From positions 1 through 64,000 of the forward strand of contig JAGIAI010000033.1 in the NCBI GenBank assembly GCA_017744935.1: DNA of 64,000 nt. The letters run 5' to 3'. Position 1 is the stretch's first letter. Each line of letters starts with the position of its first letter. Source of the stretch: Variovorax sp. Lineage in GTDB: Bacteria; Pseudomonadota; Gammaproteobacteria; Burkholderiales; Burkholderiaceae_C. Below, in pieces: positions 41,913 to 50,170 of the stretch. A program made the position numbers and the translations under genes. Below the pieces are notes generated by a model. It was not told the DNA's origin. It was given only the letters and a program-made list of their open reading frames with translations, and searched no databases.

Positions 41913-42719
41913 TCATTGCACAACGAGGTGGTTCAGCGCGGGGCTGGCGGGCGGCAGGGTGAGCTTCATGTCCTCCAGCGTCTTGACGATCAGATGCGCG
42001 ACCATCAGGTTGCGATTGAGCTTGCTGTCGGCCGGCACCACGTGCCAGGGCGCGTAGTCGGTCGAGGTGGCCGCGAGCGCCTTCTCGTAGGCCCGCTCGT
42101 AGTCCGACCACTTCTTGCGCACCGACAGGTCGTCCATCTGGAACTTCCAGCGCTTGTCCGGCTGGTCGATCCGCGCCTGCAGGCGCTTGCGTTGCTCATC
42201 CTTGCTGATGTGCAACATGCACTTGATGACCACGGTGCCGGTTTCGGTCAGCAGGCGCTCGAAGTCGCTGATCTGCGAGTAGCGGCGGCGCGTCTCGGCC
42301 TTGTCGATGAGGCCTTCGACCACCGGGACCAGCACGTCTTCGTAGTGGCTGCGGTTCCAGATCGCGATCTCGCCGGCTGCCGGCACGGCCGCGTGGCAGC
42401 GCCAGAGGAAGTCGTGCGCGCGTTCGTCGTCGCTGGGCACCTTGAAGGCTTTCACCCGGACGCCGAGCGGGGACGTGCGCGAGAAGACCCAGCGGATCGT
42501 GCCGTCCTTGCCGCTGGTGTCCAGCCCCTGCAGCACCAGCAGCAGCTTGCGGCGGCCTTCGGCGTGGAGCTTGTTCTGCAGATCGTCCAGGCGAACCGCG
42601 AGCGCCTCCAGTTCCTGCCGTTGCGCTTCCTCGTCGCCCTTCAGGCAAGGGACGGCGGCGGGATCGATGCTCGCGAGCTTGAACTTGCCGGTGACGCAGT
42701 ACTTCTTGAAGCTGGCCAT
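41913..42719 (-). CDS. ppk2: Polyphosphate kinase 2 family protein
   Basis: A 268-residue PPK2 enzyme that moves phosphate between polyphosphate and nucleotides. The P-loop GLDTSGKDG spans residues 65-73, the Walker-B-like region is AIWNRSHYEDVLVPVVEG, and the lid region is KKWSDYERAYEKAL. It has a single PPK2 domain, so it belongs to the one-domain classes; whether it phosphorylates AMP, ADP or GDP is not visible. It lies 60 bases after the S4-domain gene on the same strand. ATG 42719 is the family-like start MASFKKYCVTGKFKL. Confidence 0.9.
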   Translation of the reverse strand: MASFKKYCVTGKFKLASIDPAAVPCLKGDEEAQRQELEALAVRLDDLQNKLHAEGRRKLLLVLQGLDTSGKDGTIRWVFSRTSPLGVRVKAFKVPSDDERAHDFLWRCHAAVPAAGEIAIWNRSHYEDVLVPVVEGLIDKAETRRRYSQISDFERLLTETGTVVIKCMLHISKDEQRKRLQARIDQPDKRWKFQMDDLSVRKKWSDYERAYEKALAATSTDYAPWHVVPADSKLNRNLMVAHLIVKTLEDMKLTLPPASPALNHLVVQ

Positions 42720-42779
42720 GGGGATCGGACTCCTGTCGAAAAAGCCGCAGGGTACGCCAAGCGGCGAGTCCAGTGCGAC

Positions 42780-43202
42780 TCACTCGTCGTCGTCGAGCGA
42801 TGCGCTCCAGCGGTTGTCCCAGTTGCCGCGACGTGCGCTCTCCAGCTCGCGTCGGTCGCGCTTGGTTGGCCGGCCCTGCTCGATGCTGAGCGCAGGCTCG
42901 CTGCCGAGGCGGCGCTGCTCGCGCACAGCAGCCTGGGCCGCGATGCTTTCGGGCGTTTCCTCGTAGAGCTGCTGCGCGACCGGCGCAGGACCGCGCTGTC
43001 CGCTGAGACCGCGCACCATCACCTCGCGCGTGAACGGTCCGAGCCGGACCGTGACCTTGTCACCCGGTTTCACCTCGCGCGATGCCTTGGCGATCTCGCC
43101 GTTCACCTGCACGCGGTGCTTGCCGATCTCGTCGGCGGCGAGCGAGCGCGTCTTGTAGAAGCGCGCCGCCCAGAGCCATTTGTCGATACGTAGGCGATCC
43201 AT
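42780..43202 (-). CDS. hslR: S4-domain RNA-binding protein, Hsp15-like
   Basis: A 140-residue protein with an N-terminal S4 RNA-binding domain (MDRLRIDKWLWAARFYKTRS onwards, with HRVQVNGEIAKASREVKPGD) and a charged basic tail. Hsp15 rescues stalled 50S subunits carrying nascent tRNA after heat stress. Its start is three bases downstream of the histidine-kinase gene, which suggests one transcript. Confidence 0.88.
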   Translation of the reverse strand: MDRLRIDKWLWAARFYKTRSLAADEIGKHRVQVNGEIAKASREVKPGDKVTVRLGPFTREVMVRGLSGQRGPAPVAQQLYEETPESIAAQAAVREQRRLGSEPALSIEQGRPTKRDRRELESARRGNWDNRWSASLDDDE

Positions 43203-43205
43203 GAG

Positions 43206-44621
43206 TCAGGGATTGTCGCGCGCCAGCGGCAGACGGACGACGGCATCGAGCCCGATCACCTGTCCGCCGGATTCCCGGTTTTCGAGCGCGATGCTGCCGC
43301 CGAGCGCCAGCACGATTTCGCGGCAGATCGCCAGACCCAGCCCCGATCCGCTGGACACGTCGCCAGCGGCGAACGGCGCGAAGAGCCGCTGGCGGAGTTC
43401 GTCCGAAATGCCCGGGCCCTCGTCGCTCACGGTCAGCGTCGCGGACTGCGCGTCGGCGGCCACGCGTACGACCAACGTACCGGCGATCGGGCTGTGCTTG
43501 ATCGCGTTGTGCAGCAGGTTGCGCGACAGCTCCTGCAGCATCCACCGGTGGGCGCGCACCGGCGCCGGCGTGGGCGCTGCCGAAAGCTCGAAATCGAGCG
43601 CCTTGTCCGCCACCAGCGGTGATACGTCGAGCGCGATGTCGCGAACGCATTCGGCGAGATCCAGCGTCACCGATTCGGGTTGCTGGCGCAGTTGCTCGAC
43701 CTTCGCGAGCGACAGCATCTGGTTGGCGAGCGTGGTGGCGCGCTCGACCGTCTGGCTGATTTCCTTGAGTGCCTGCCCCGCCGGCACGTCGCCCCGGCGC
43801 GCGGACTGCACCTGGGCCTTGAGCACCGCCAGCGGCGTGCGCAACTGGTGGGCGCTGTCGCGAACGAAGCGCTTCTGGTGGTCGAGCAGACGCTGGAGCC
43901 GGCCCATGACGCGCGTGGTGGCGTCGATCAGCGGACGCAGCTCGCGCGGCGCATCAGGCGCATCGATGGGGGACAGGTCGTCGTCGGCGCGCGCCTCGAT
44001 CGCCTCGCCGAGCTCGCGCACCGGTCGCGTTGCGAACTGCACCACGACCACCGTGACCGCCGCAATCACCGAGATCAACACCAGTTGCCGCCACAGCGTG
44101 TCGATGAGGAGCTTGCGCGCCAGCGTCTCGCGCAGTTCCAGTGTTTCGGCCACCTGCACCACCGCCATGCCGCGCCCGTGCGGGCTCGCCACCGGTTGCA
44201 GCAGCACCGCGACCCGAACCGGCATGCCGCGGAATTCATCGTCGTAGAAGTCCACCAGCGCCGCATATGGCGGCCGGTCGGGCAGCTTTCCGCGCCAGAA
44301 GGGCAGGTCTTCGAAGCCGGAGATGAGGTCGCCGCCGAGCGCGGAGACGCGGTAGTACATGCGGCTCTGGTTGTCCGCCTCGAAAGCCTCGAGCGCGGAG
44401 TAGGGGACGATGGCGCGCAGGGTGGCCTGCTCGTCATAGCCGTTCACGTCGAGCTCCTCGCCGATCGTCTTGGCCGAGGCCAGCAGCGTGCGGTCGTAGG
44501 CGGTGGTCGCGGCCGCGAGGCTCTGGCGATAGAGGCTCACGCTGTTGATGACGATGAACAGTGCGATCGGCGCGAGGATGCCGACCAGCAGCCTCGCGCG
44601 CAGCGACGAAACAGGCCTCAT
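43206..44621 (-). CDS. tctE: Sensor histidine kinase, TctE-like
   Basis: A 471-residue membrane sensor kinase. In order: a first membrane span (residues about 10-30), a periplasmic sensor loop, a second span near ISVIAAVTVVVVQF, a HAMP-like stretch, the phosphorylation block FVRDSAHQLRTPLAVLKAQ with His near 256, and an ATPase domain with DEGPGISDELRQRLF and GSGLGLAICREIV. TctDE-type systems switch on citrate or tricarboxylate uptake. The start overlaps the regulator gene stop by four bases, and the pair is divergent from the tctCBA genes, so it most likely controls them. Confidence 0.87.
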   Translation of the reverse strand: MRPVSSLRARLLVGILAPIALFIVINSVSLYRQSLAAATTAYDRTLLASAKTIGEELDVNGYDEQATLRAIVPYSALEAFEADNQSRMYYRVSALGGDLISGFEDLPFWRGKLPDRPPYAALVDFYDDEFRGMPVRVAVLLQPVASPHGRGMAVVQVAETLELRETLARKLLIDTLWRQLVLISVIAAVTVVVVQFATRPVRELGEAIEARADDDLSPIDAPDAPRELRPLIDATTRVMGRLQRLLDHQKRFVRDSAHQLRTPLAVLKAQVQSARRGDVPAGQALKEISQTVERATTLANQMLSLAKVEQLRQQPESVTLDLAECVRDIALDVSPLVADKALDFELSAAPTPAPVRAHRWMLQELSRNLLHNAIKHSPIAGTLVVRVAADAQSATLTVSDEGPGISDELRQRLFAPFAAGDVSSGSGLGLAICREIVLALGGSIALENRESGGQVIGLDAVVRLPLARDNP

Positions 44622-45298
44622 GTTTCTTCGCGCAGCAGATAGCCCAATCCGCGCAGCGTCATCAGCGTGACGCCAGTGGCGGCGAGTTTCTTGCGCAGGC
44701 GATAGACCACGACTTCGATGGCTTCGTACTGCACGTCCATCTCGCCGGGAAAGACCAGCTCGAAGAGGCGTTCCTTCGAGACGGCGTGGCCGGGCTTGAC
44801 CATCAGCGCCTTCAGCAAGGCGAGCTCGCGCGGCGTGAGTTCGAGCACCTCGGCGCGGTGGTAGATCGCGCCGTTCTCGGCGTCGTAGCGAAGACCGCCG
44901 ACTTCAGGCAGCCGTGCGGGTGAATCGGCGCCCGCGCTCTGGTTGCGGCGGTGCAGGGCGCGGATGCGCGCCTCCAGTTCGTCGAGATCGAAGGGCTTCG
45001 GAAGGTAGTCGTCGGCACCGGCATTGAGGCCCATGATGCGATCGCCCACCGTGCCGCGCGCGGTCAGCAATAGCACCGGTGTGCGCAGACCGGCGGCGCG
45101 GGCCTGCGCCAGCACCTGCAATCCATCAAGGTTCGGAAGACTCAGGTCGAGCGCCACCACGTCGGGCTCGAGCGAACGCCACTGAGCGATGGCTTGGGCG
45201 CCGTCCCCGCATACGCGCACGTCGATCTGGCGGCGGCCGAATGTCCGCTGCAGAGTGGTCTGCATCGACGGATCGTCTTCGACTAACAGCAGCTTCAT
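44618..45298 (-). CDS. tctD: OmpR-type response regulator, TctD-like
   Basis: A 226-residue two-domain regulator. The receiver domain begins MKLLLVEDDPSMQ and has the phospho-acceptor Asp51 (VALDLSLPN) and the Lys of LPKPFD. The C-terminal winged helix includes LTPRELALLKALM and VYRLRKKLAATG. The partner kinase gene follows with a four-base overlap. I chose the ATG at 45298; the frame extends 14 codons upstream without a ribosome site. It faces tctC across about 108 bases. Confidence 0.9.
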   Translation of the reverse strand: MKLLLVEDDPSMQTTLQRTFGRRQIDVRVCGDGAQAIAQWRSLEPDVVALDLSLPNLDGLQVLAQARAAGLRTPVLLLTARGTVGDRIMGLNAGADDYLPKPFDLDELEARIRALHRRNQSAGADSPARLPEVGGLRYDAENGAIYHRAEVLELTPRELALLKALMVKPGHAVSKERLFELVFPGEMDVQYEAIEVVVYRLRKKLAATGVTLMTLRGLGYLLREET

Positions 45299-45406
45299 GG
45301 CCGGATTTTCGGTGTTTACCCCAGTCCGTCGGACAGCCAACTGACAGCGGGGCGGCGCATCATACCGGCGTCAGCTTCTACTCAGCTTCAAACAAAGGAG
45401 ACATTG

Positions 45407-46366
45407 ATGCGCCGAGACACATTCCTGAAATCCATGGTCGCGCTGGCGGCTACCGGTGCCTTGCCGCTGTCGGCGTGGGCTGCTGCCAACATCAAGATGA
45501 TGATCCCCGCCAACCCTGGCGGCGGCTGGGACACGACCGGCCGGGCGCTGGGCAAGGCCCTGACCGACGGCAAGCTGGCCGATACGGTCACTTTCGACAA
45601 CAAGGGCGGCGCAGCCGGCGCGCTGGGCCTCGCCCAGTTCGTGAACGGTTCCAAGGGCGACCCCAACGCGATGATGATCATGGGCGCTGTGATGCTGGGC
45701 GGCATCATCACCGGCAAGCCGCCGGTGTCGCTTTCGCAGGCCACGCCGATCGCGCGCCTGACCAGCGAATACAACGTCTTCGTGCTGCCGGCCAATTCGC
45801 CGTTCAAGAGCATGAAGGACGTGATCGACCAGCTCAAGAAGGATCCGGGCAGCGTGAAGTGGGGCGGCGGCTCGCGCGGTTCCACCGAACACATCGCGGC
45901 CGCGATGATCGCGCAGCGCGTGGGCGTCGATCCGTCCAAGATCAACTACGTGGCCTTCCGCGGGGGCGGCGAGGCCACGGCGGCCATCCTGGGCGGCAAC
46001 GTCACGGTGGGCGGCAGCGGCTTCAGCGAATTCGCCGAATACATCAACGCCGGCAAGATGAAGCCGATCGCTGTCACCTCGGCGCAGCGCCTGCCCGGCA
46101 TCAACGTGCCGACGCTCAAGGAGCAGGGCATCGATGTCGAGATCGGCAACTGGCGTGGCGTGTACGGCGCACCGGGCATCACGCCCGAGCAGCGCAAGGC
46201 GCTGACGGACCTCGTGCTGGCGGCAGTCAAGACGCCCGCCTGGGCCGAAGCCGTGAAGAAGAACGACTGGACGCCGGCTGTGATGTCGGGCGACGCCTTC
46301 GCCAAGTTCGTGGACGACGAGTTCGCGAGCCTGCGCGCCACCATGGTCAAGTCGGGAATGGTCTGA
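45407..46366 (+). CDS. tctC: Tripartite tricarboxylate transporter, substrate-binding protein
   Basis: A 319-residue periplasmic binding protein of the TctC/Bug family. The signal peptide ends near SAWAAAN; the mature part has IPANPGGGWDTTGRAL, a ligand-binding loop common to the family, and GGGSRGSTEHIAAA. TctC proteins bring citrate or other carboxylates to the TctAB permease. I chose the ATG at 45407 since GGAG lies six bases upstream; the TTG directly before it is a weaker alternative. The following tctB starts two bases after the stop. Confidence 0.9.
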   Translation: MRRDTFLKSMVALAATGALPLSAWAAANIKMMIPANPGGGWDTTGRALGKALTDGKLADTVTFDNKGGAAGALGLAQFVNGSKGDPNAMMIMGAVMLGGIITGKPPVSLSQATPIARLTSEYNVFVLPANSPFKSMKDVIDQLKKDPGSVKWGGGSRGSTEHIAAAMIAQRVGVDPSKINYVAFRGGGEATAAILGGNVTVGGSGFSEFAEYINAGKMKPIAVTSAQRLPGINVPTLKEQGIDVEIGNWRGVYGAPGITPEQRKALTDLVLAAVKTPAWAEAVKKNDWTPAVMSGDAFAKFVDDEFASLRATMVKSGMV

Positions 46367-46368
46367 CC

Positions 46369-46896
46369 GTGCAGGCCGAACTGACCTCGACCCCGACGCC
46401 AGCGAACTGGCCCCAGACGCTGGTTGGCGTCGGGGTTCTGGTCACCGGCCTGGCCCTCGCGTACGGCGCGATCGACATCTCGTCCGAGGCCGGCTACGGC
46501 GGCGTCGGCCCCAACTTCCTGCCGTGGCTGGTCTCGATCGCGCTCACCGTGTGCGGCGCGTGGATCCTCTGGGAGGCACGCACCGGCGGCTTCCGCGAGA
46601 TGGAGGAGTCGGATTCGACGCCTCCGTACTGGACCGGCTTCATCTGGGTCTCCGCCGGGCTGCTGCTCAATGCCGGCCTCATCACCGTCATCGGCTTCAT
46701 CCTGAGTTGTGCGCTGTGCTATCTGCTCGCAGTGCAGGGCCTGCGCCGCGCGGGCGGACAGGCGATCGCGAATTCGCCGCGCACCTGGTTCGTCGACCTC
46801 TTGACCGGTCTCATCATCTCCGCACCGGTCTACTGGATGTTCACGAAGTTCCTGGCGATCAACCTCCCGGGCCTCACCGCAACGGGTTGGATCTGA
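46369..46896 (+). CDS. tctB: Tripartite tricarboxylate transporter TctB family protein
   Basis: A 175-residue small membrane subunit with four hydrophobic helices, near residues 15-35, 48-66, 85-112 and 140-165. TctB is the poorly conserved small permease subunit paired with TctA. The start is GTG at 46369, directly after tctC; a long open frame in this phase reaches back into tctC but is out-of-frame there. The next gene, tctA, starts one base after the stop. Confidence 0.86.
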   Translation: MQAELTSTPTPANWPQTLVGVGVLVTGLALAYGAIDISSEAGYGGVGPNFLPWLVSIALTVCGAWILWEARTGGFREMEESDSTPPYWTGFIWVSAGLLLNAGLITVIGFILSCALCYLLAVQGLRRAGGQAIANSPRTWFVDLLTGLIISAPVYWMFTKFLAINLPGLTATGWI

Positions 46897-46897
46897 C

Positions 46898-48409
46898 ATG
46901 GAAATCTTCAACGCACTCCTGCACGGCTTCGCGCTCGCGATCACGCCGGCGAATCTTCTCTGGTGTCTGGTGGGCTGCGCCCTCGGCACGGCGGTCGGCG
47001 TGTTGCCCGGCATCGGCCCGGCGGTCGCGGTCGCGATGCTGCTGCCGATCACCGGCAAGGTCGACGTCACCGCGTCGATGATCTTCTTCTCGGGCATCTA
47101 CTACGGCGCCATGTATGGCGGCTCGACCACTTCCATCCTGCTCAACACGCCCGGCGAAACCGCCAGCATGGTGACGGCGATGGAGGGGAACAAGATGGCC
47201 AAGAGCGGCCGGGCCGGCGCGGCGCTGGCGACGGCGGCGATCGGTTCGTTCGTGGCCGGCACCATCGCCACGGTGGTGGTCACGCTGTTCGCGCCGTTCG
47301 TGGCCGACTTCGCTGTCCGCCTCGGCCCGCCGGAGTATTTCCTGCTGATGCTCCTGGCCTTCACCACGGTGAGCGCGGTGCTCGGCAAGAGCACTCTGCG
47401 TGGCATGACGGCTCTCTTCATCGGCCTCGCGGCTGGCTGCATCGGCCTCGACCAGATTTCGGGCCAGGGCCGCTACACGGGCGGCATCCCCGAACTGCTC
47501 GACGGCATCGAAATCGTGCTGGTCGCGGTCGGCCTGTTCGCGGTCGCCGAAGTGCTCTACGCCGTGTTGTACGAAGGCCGTGTCGTCGAAGGGCAGAACA
47601 AGCTCAGCCGTGTGCACATGACGGCCCGCGACTGGAAGCGCTCGATCCCGGCGTGGCTGCGCGGCACCGCCATCGGCACGCCCTTTGGCTGCATCCCGGC
47701 CGGCGGCACCGAGATCCCGACCTTCCTGAGCTACGCGGCCGAAAAGAAGCTGGCAAAGGACCCGGACGCCCGCGCCGAATTCGGCACCAAGGGTGCGATC
47801 GAAGGCGTGGCCGGCCCCGAGGCTGCAAACAACGCGACGGTGACCGCGGCGCTCATCCCGCTGCTCACGCTCGGCATCCCGACGTCGAACACCACCGCGA
47901 TCTTGCTGGGCGCATTCCAGAACTACGGCATCCAGCCCGGCCCGCAACTGTTCACCACGTCGGCCGCGCTGGTGTGGGCGCTGATCGCCTCGCTCTACAT
48001 CGGCAACGTGATGCTGCTGGTGCTCAACCTGCCGATGGTCGGGCTGTGGGTCAAGCTGCTCAAGATTCCGAAGCCGCAGCTCTATGCGGGCATCCTGATC
48101 TTCGCGACGGTCGGTGCCTACGGCATGCGGCAGAGCGCGTTCGATCTCGTGCTCCTCTATGCAATCGGCGTGCTGGGCGTCGTGATGCGCCGCTTCGATT
48201 TCCCGACCGCGCCGGTGGTGGTTGGCATGATCCTCGGCCCGCTCGCAGAGGCGCAGCTGCGCAATGCGATGTCGATCGGTGAAGGGAGCGCGGCGGTGTT
48301 CTTCCAGCGCCCCATGTCGATCGCGTTGATCGTCGTGATCGTGGCCGTGCTGGTGCTTCCGCGCCTGGCCAAGCGCATGGGCGCGAAGCGGCAGCTGGCA
48401 GTCTCCTGA
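46898..48409 (+). CDS. tctA: Tripartite tricarboxylate transporter permease
   Basis: A 503-residue permease with about eleven or twelve membrane helices. TctA family signatures are VGVLPGIGPAVAVAMLLPIT near the N-terminus, YYGAMYGGSTTSILLNTPGE, and FGCIPAGGTEIPTFLSYAAE. It transports the ligand delivered by TctC with ion symport. Together with tctC and tctB it is one operon, closed by a terminator at 48427-48463. Confidence 0.94.
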   Translation: MEIFNALLHGFALAITPANLLWCLVGCALGTAVGVLPGIGPAVAVAMLLPITGKVDVTASMIFFSGIYYGAMYGGSTTSILLNTPGETASMVTAMEGNKMAKSGRAGAALATAAIGSFVAGTIATVVVTLFAPFVADFAVRLGPPEYFLLMLLAFTTVSAVLGKSTLRGMTALFIGLAAGCIGLDQISGQGRYTGGIPELLDGIEIVLVAVGLFAVAEVLYAVLYEGRVVEGQNKLSRVHMTARDWKRSIPAWLRGTAIGTPFGCIPAGGTEIPTFLSYAAEKKLAKDPDARAEFGTKGAIEGVAGPEAANNATVTAALIPLLTLGIPTSNTTAILLGAFQNYGIQPGPQLFTTSAALVWALIASLYIGNVMLLVLNLPMVGLWVKLLKIPKPQLYAGILIFATVGAYGMRQSAFDLVLLYAIGVLGVVMRRFDFPTAPVVVGMILGPLAEAQLRNAMSIGEGSAAVFFQRPMSIALIVVIVAVLVLPRLAKRMGAKRQLAVS

Positions 48410-48426
48410 TTGCCGTCGCTCCCTCG

Positions 48427-48463
48427 AACAGGCGTCGCCCCACCGGGACGACGCCTGTTTTGC
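48427..48463 (+). terminator. Terminator after tctA
   Basis: Perfect 11-bp arms AACAGGCGTCG (48427-48437) and CGACGCCTGTT (48449-48459) with an 11-base loop, followed by TTGC. It sits between tctA and the convergent small secreted protein gene and may act in both directions. Confidence 0.75.
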
Positions 48464-48910
48464 TTATTCACCCGACGATTCGTGGCCGAATCGGGCCATG
48501 CCGAACATCCGGGTGCTCTTGGCGCGCTGCACTTCAGCCATGAATTCCGGACCGTTGCGCATGCGCTGATAGGCCGCCATCTGCTGGCGGAATTCCGCGC
48601 TGTTCGGATCGAAGTTGTCGCGGTTTGCAACCTGGCTCATTCCGGAGCGGATCCACAGGCGGTTGTCGGCAGTGACTTCAGCGCGGCTTGCAGCGCCCGT
48701 CTTCGGGTCGGCAGGGCCGACGCGGAATTCCGCCGGCGCGCTCGCGAAGATCGCGCGGTTCGCGGAAAGGTCCGCCGACACTTCGGCGCGGCTGAAGTGG
48801 CTGACAGCGGGAATCGGTGCACCGACCCATTGTTCGGCCGGGACCGTCTGAGCGGACACGGCGCCGGCAAGTGCGAGTGCGGAGATACCGAGAAGTAGCT
48901 TTGCATTCAT
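48464..48910 (-). CDS. Small secreted protein, DUF4148-like
   Basis: A 148-residue protein with a clear signal peptide (MNAKLLLGISALALAGAVSA, cleavage near Gln21) and a mature part rich in Ala, Arg and Asn. The motif SRAEVSADLSANRAIF, repeated weakly as SRAEVTADNRLW, resembles DUF4148 proteins, common in Burkholderiales and of unknown function. The start has an AAGGAG ribosome site. It is transcribed away from the Crp/Fnr gene and towards tctA. Confidence 0.7.
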   Translation of the reverse strand: MNAKLLLGISALALAGAVSAQTVPAEQWVGAPIPAVSHFSRAEVSADLSANRAIFASAPAEFRVGPADPKTGAASRAEVTADNRLWIRSGMSQVANRDNFDPNSAEFRQQMAAYQRMRNGPEFMAEVQRAKSTRMFGMARFGHESSGE

Positions 48911-49036
48911 GATGAAATCTCCTTGAGGCCTTGATGTGTGACTGCGGAAATCGCTGTATCACGGGCCGTACTGTCGCGTCTGCGTGTCTTTTGCGCAGTG
49001 CGTTTACGCACAGGATTTCTCAACTGCCCGACGAGC

Positions 49037-49741
49037 ATGACGACCCAGCGTTCCAGCCTGGCCCTGCAGCACATCGCACTGCTGGAGGGCCTGTCGCAGC
49101 AGCGGCTCGACCAACTCGCCCAGCGCTGCCAGTGGCAAAGCGTTCCTGCTAGCGCGCCGTTGCTGCTGCGCTCGGAAGAGAAGAGCGACGTCTATTTCCT
49201 CGTCTCCGGCCAACTGCGTGTGACCACCTATTCGGCCAACGGGCGGCAAATCACCTTCCGTGATCTGAACGAGGGCGAGCATCTCGGCGAGATCGCCGCC
49301 ATCGACGGCAGACCGCGCTCGGCCGATGTGGTGACGCTCAAGGCCAGCGTGGTTGCGAGCCTGGATCGCGCCGCATTCCTCGAACTGCTGCGCGACGAAC
49401 CGATGGTGGCCGAGCGCGTGATGCGCAGCCTTACGTCGCTTGTGCGGCAACTGTCGGAGCGCGTGATCGACCTGAGCACGATGGGCGTTCAGAACCGTGT
49501 GCATGCCGAGCTTCTGCGTCTTGCGCGCGAGGCTGGCATCGATGGCAACCGTACACGGCTGGATCCCGCGCCGACCCATGCAGAGCTTGCGAGCCGCGTC
49601 AGTACCAATCGCGAACAGGTCACGCGCGAACTCAACGCGCTTCAGCGTGCGGGCATTCTGGAAAAGGATGGCAAGGCGCTGGTCGTGCTCGACGTGCAGC
49701 GCCTCGTCGCGATGCTGGCGGAGGTGCGGGGCTTTCCCTGA
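49037..49741 (+). CDS. Crp/Fnr-family transcriptional regulator
   Basis: A 234-residue regulator. The N-terminal cyclic-nucleotide-type barrel includes VYFLVSGQLRVTTYSANGRQ and HLGEIAAIDGRPRSADVVTL; the C-terminal winged helix has THAELASRVSTNREQVTREL. The Cys set of oxygen-sensing FNR is absent, and the barrel motif near GEIAAIDG is compatible with a nucleotide ligand. I chose the ATG at 49037; the frame runs 33 codons further up with a poor N-terminus. Target genes are not evident. Confidence 0.88.
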   Translation: MTTQRSSLALQHIALLEGLSQQRLDQLAQRCQWQSVPASAPLLLRSEEKSDVYFLVSGQLRVTTYSANGRQITFRDLNEGEHLGEIAAIDGRPRSADVVTLKASVVASLDRAAFLELLRDEPMVAERVMRSLTSLVRQLSERVIDLSTMGVQNRVHAELLRLAREAGIDGNRTRLDPAPTHAELASRVSTNREQVTRELNALQRAGILEKDGKALVVLDVQRLVAMLAEVRGFP

Positions 49742-49744
49742 AGC

Positions 49745-50170
49745 TCAGTTCTGCGACGGAGCGGGCACCACCACGGTGGAGCGGCCGTCCGGCGAGGTGA
49801 CCGTCCTCGAGCCTGCTGGTGCAGGTGTGCCCTGCGGCGTCACGACGGTCGAGCGGCGATCGCCTGAACGGACCGTCTTCGTGCCGCTTGGCGCTGGTGA
49901 ACCTTTGGGCTTGACCACGGTGGAGCGTCGATCTCCTGAGCGCGTCGTCACGTTGCTCGGCGGCCCTCCGCGTGCGCGGTCCAGCGTCGCGCCGGCATCG
50001 CGGATGCAGGCATCGCGTTGGGGGCGGGGCAGGTTGCCGCTGTTGCACTTGCCGACCTGTTCGTCGTGGAGCCGCTGGGCCTCCGCAAGATCGGGGGTCT
50101 GCGCAACTGCAGCCAACGAGATGCCCAGGAATGCTCCGGAAACCGCCACACGCTGAAGGATGCTGATCAC
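49745..50170 (-). CDS. Exported repeat protein coupled to the RND efflux operon
   Basis: A 141-residue protein with a signal peptide (to about residue 24) and two cysteines in KCNSGNLPRPQRDAC (Cys42, Cys55). Its C-terminal half is made of 24-residue repeats starting at residues 77, 101 and 125, with the core SGDRRSTVV followed by PxGxPAPxG; the third repeat is shorter and diverged. The start is GTG at 50170, overlapping the RND permease stop (GTGA) with GAGG six bases upstream. I recognise no family. A periplasmic accessory to the pump is possible but unproved. Confidence 0.7.
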   Translation of the reverse strand: MISILQRVAVSGAFLGISLAAVAQTPDLAEAQRLHDEQVGKCNSGNLPRPQRDACIRDAGATLDRARGGPPSNVTTRSGDRRSTVVKPKGSPAPSGTKTVRSGDRRSTVVTPQGTPAPAGSRTVTSPDGRSTVVVPAPSQN

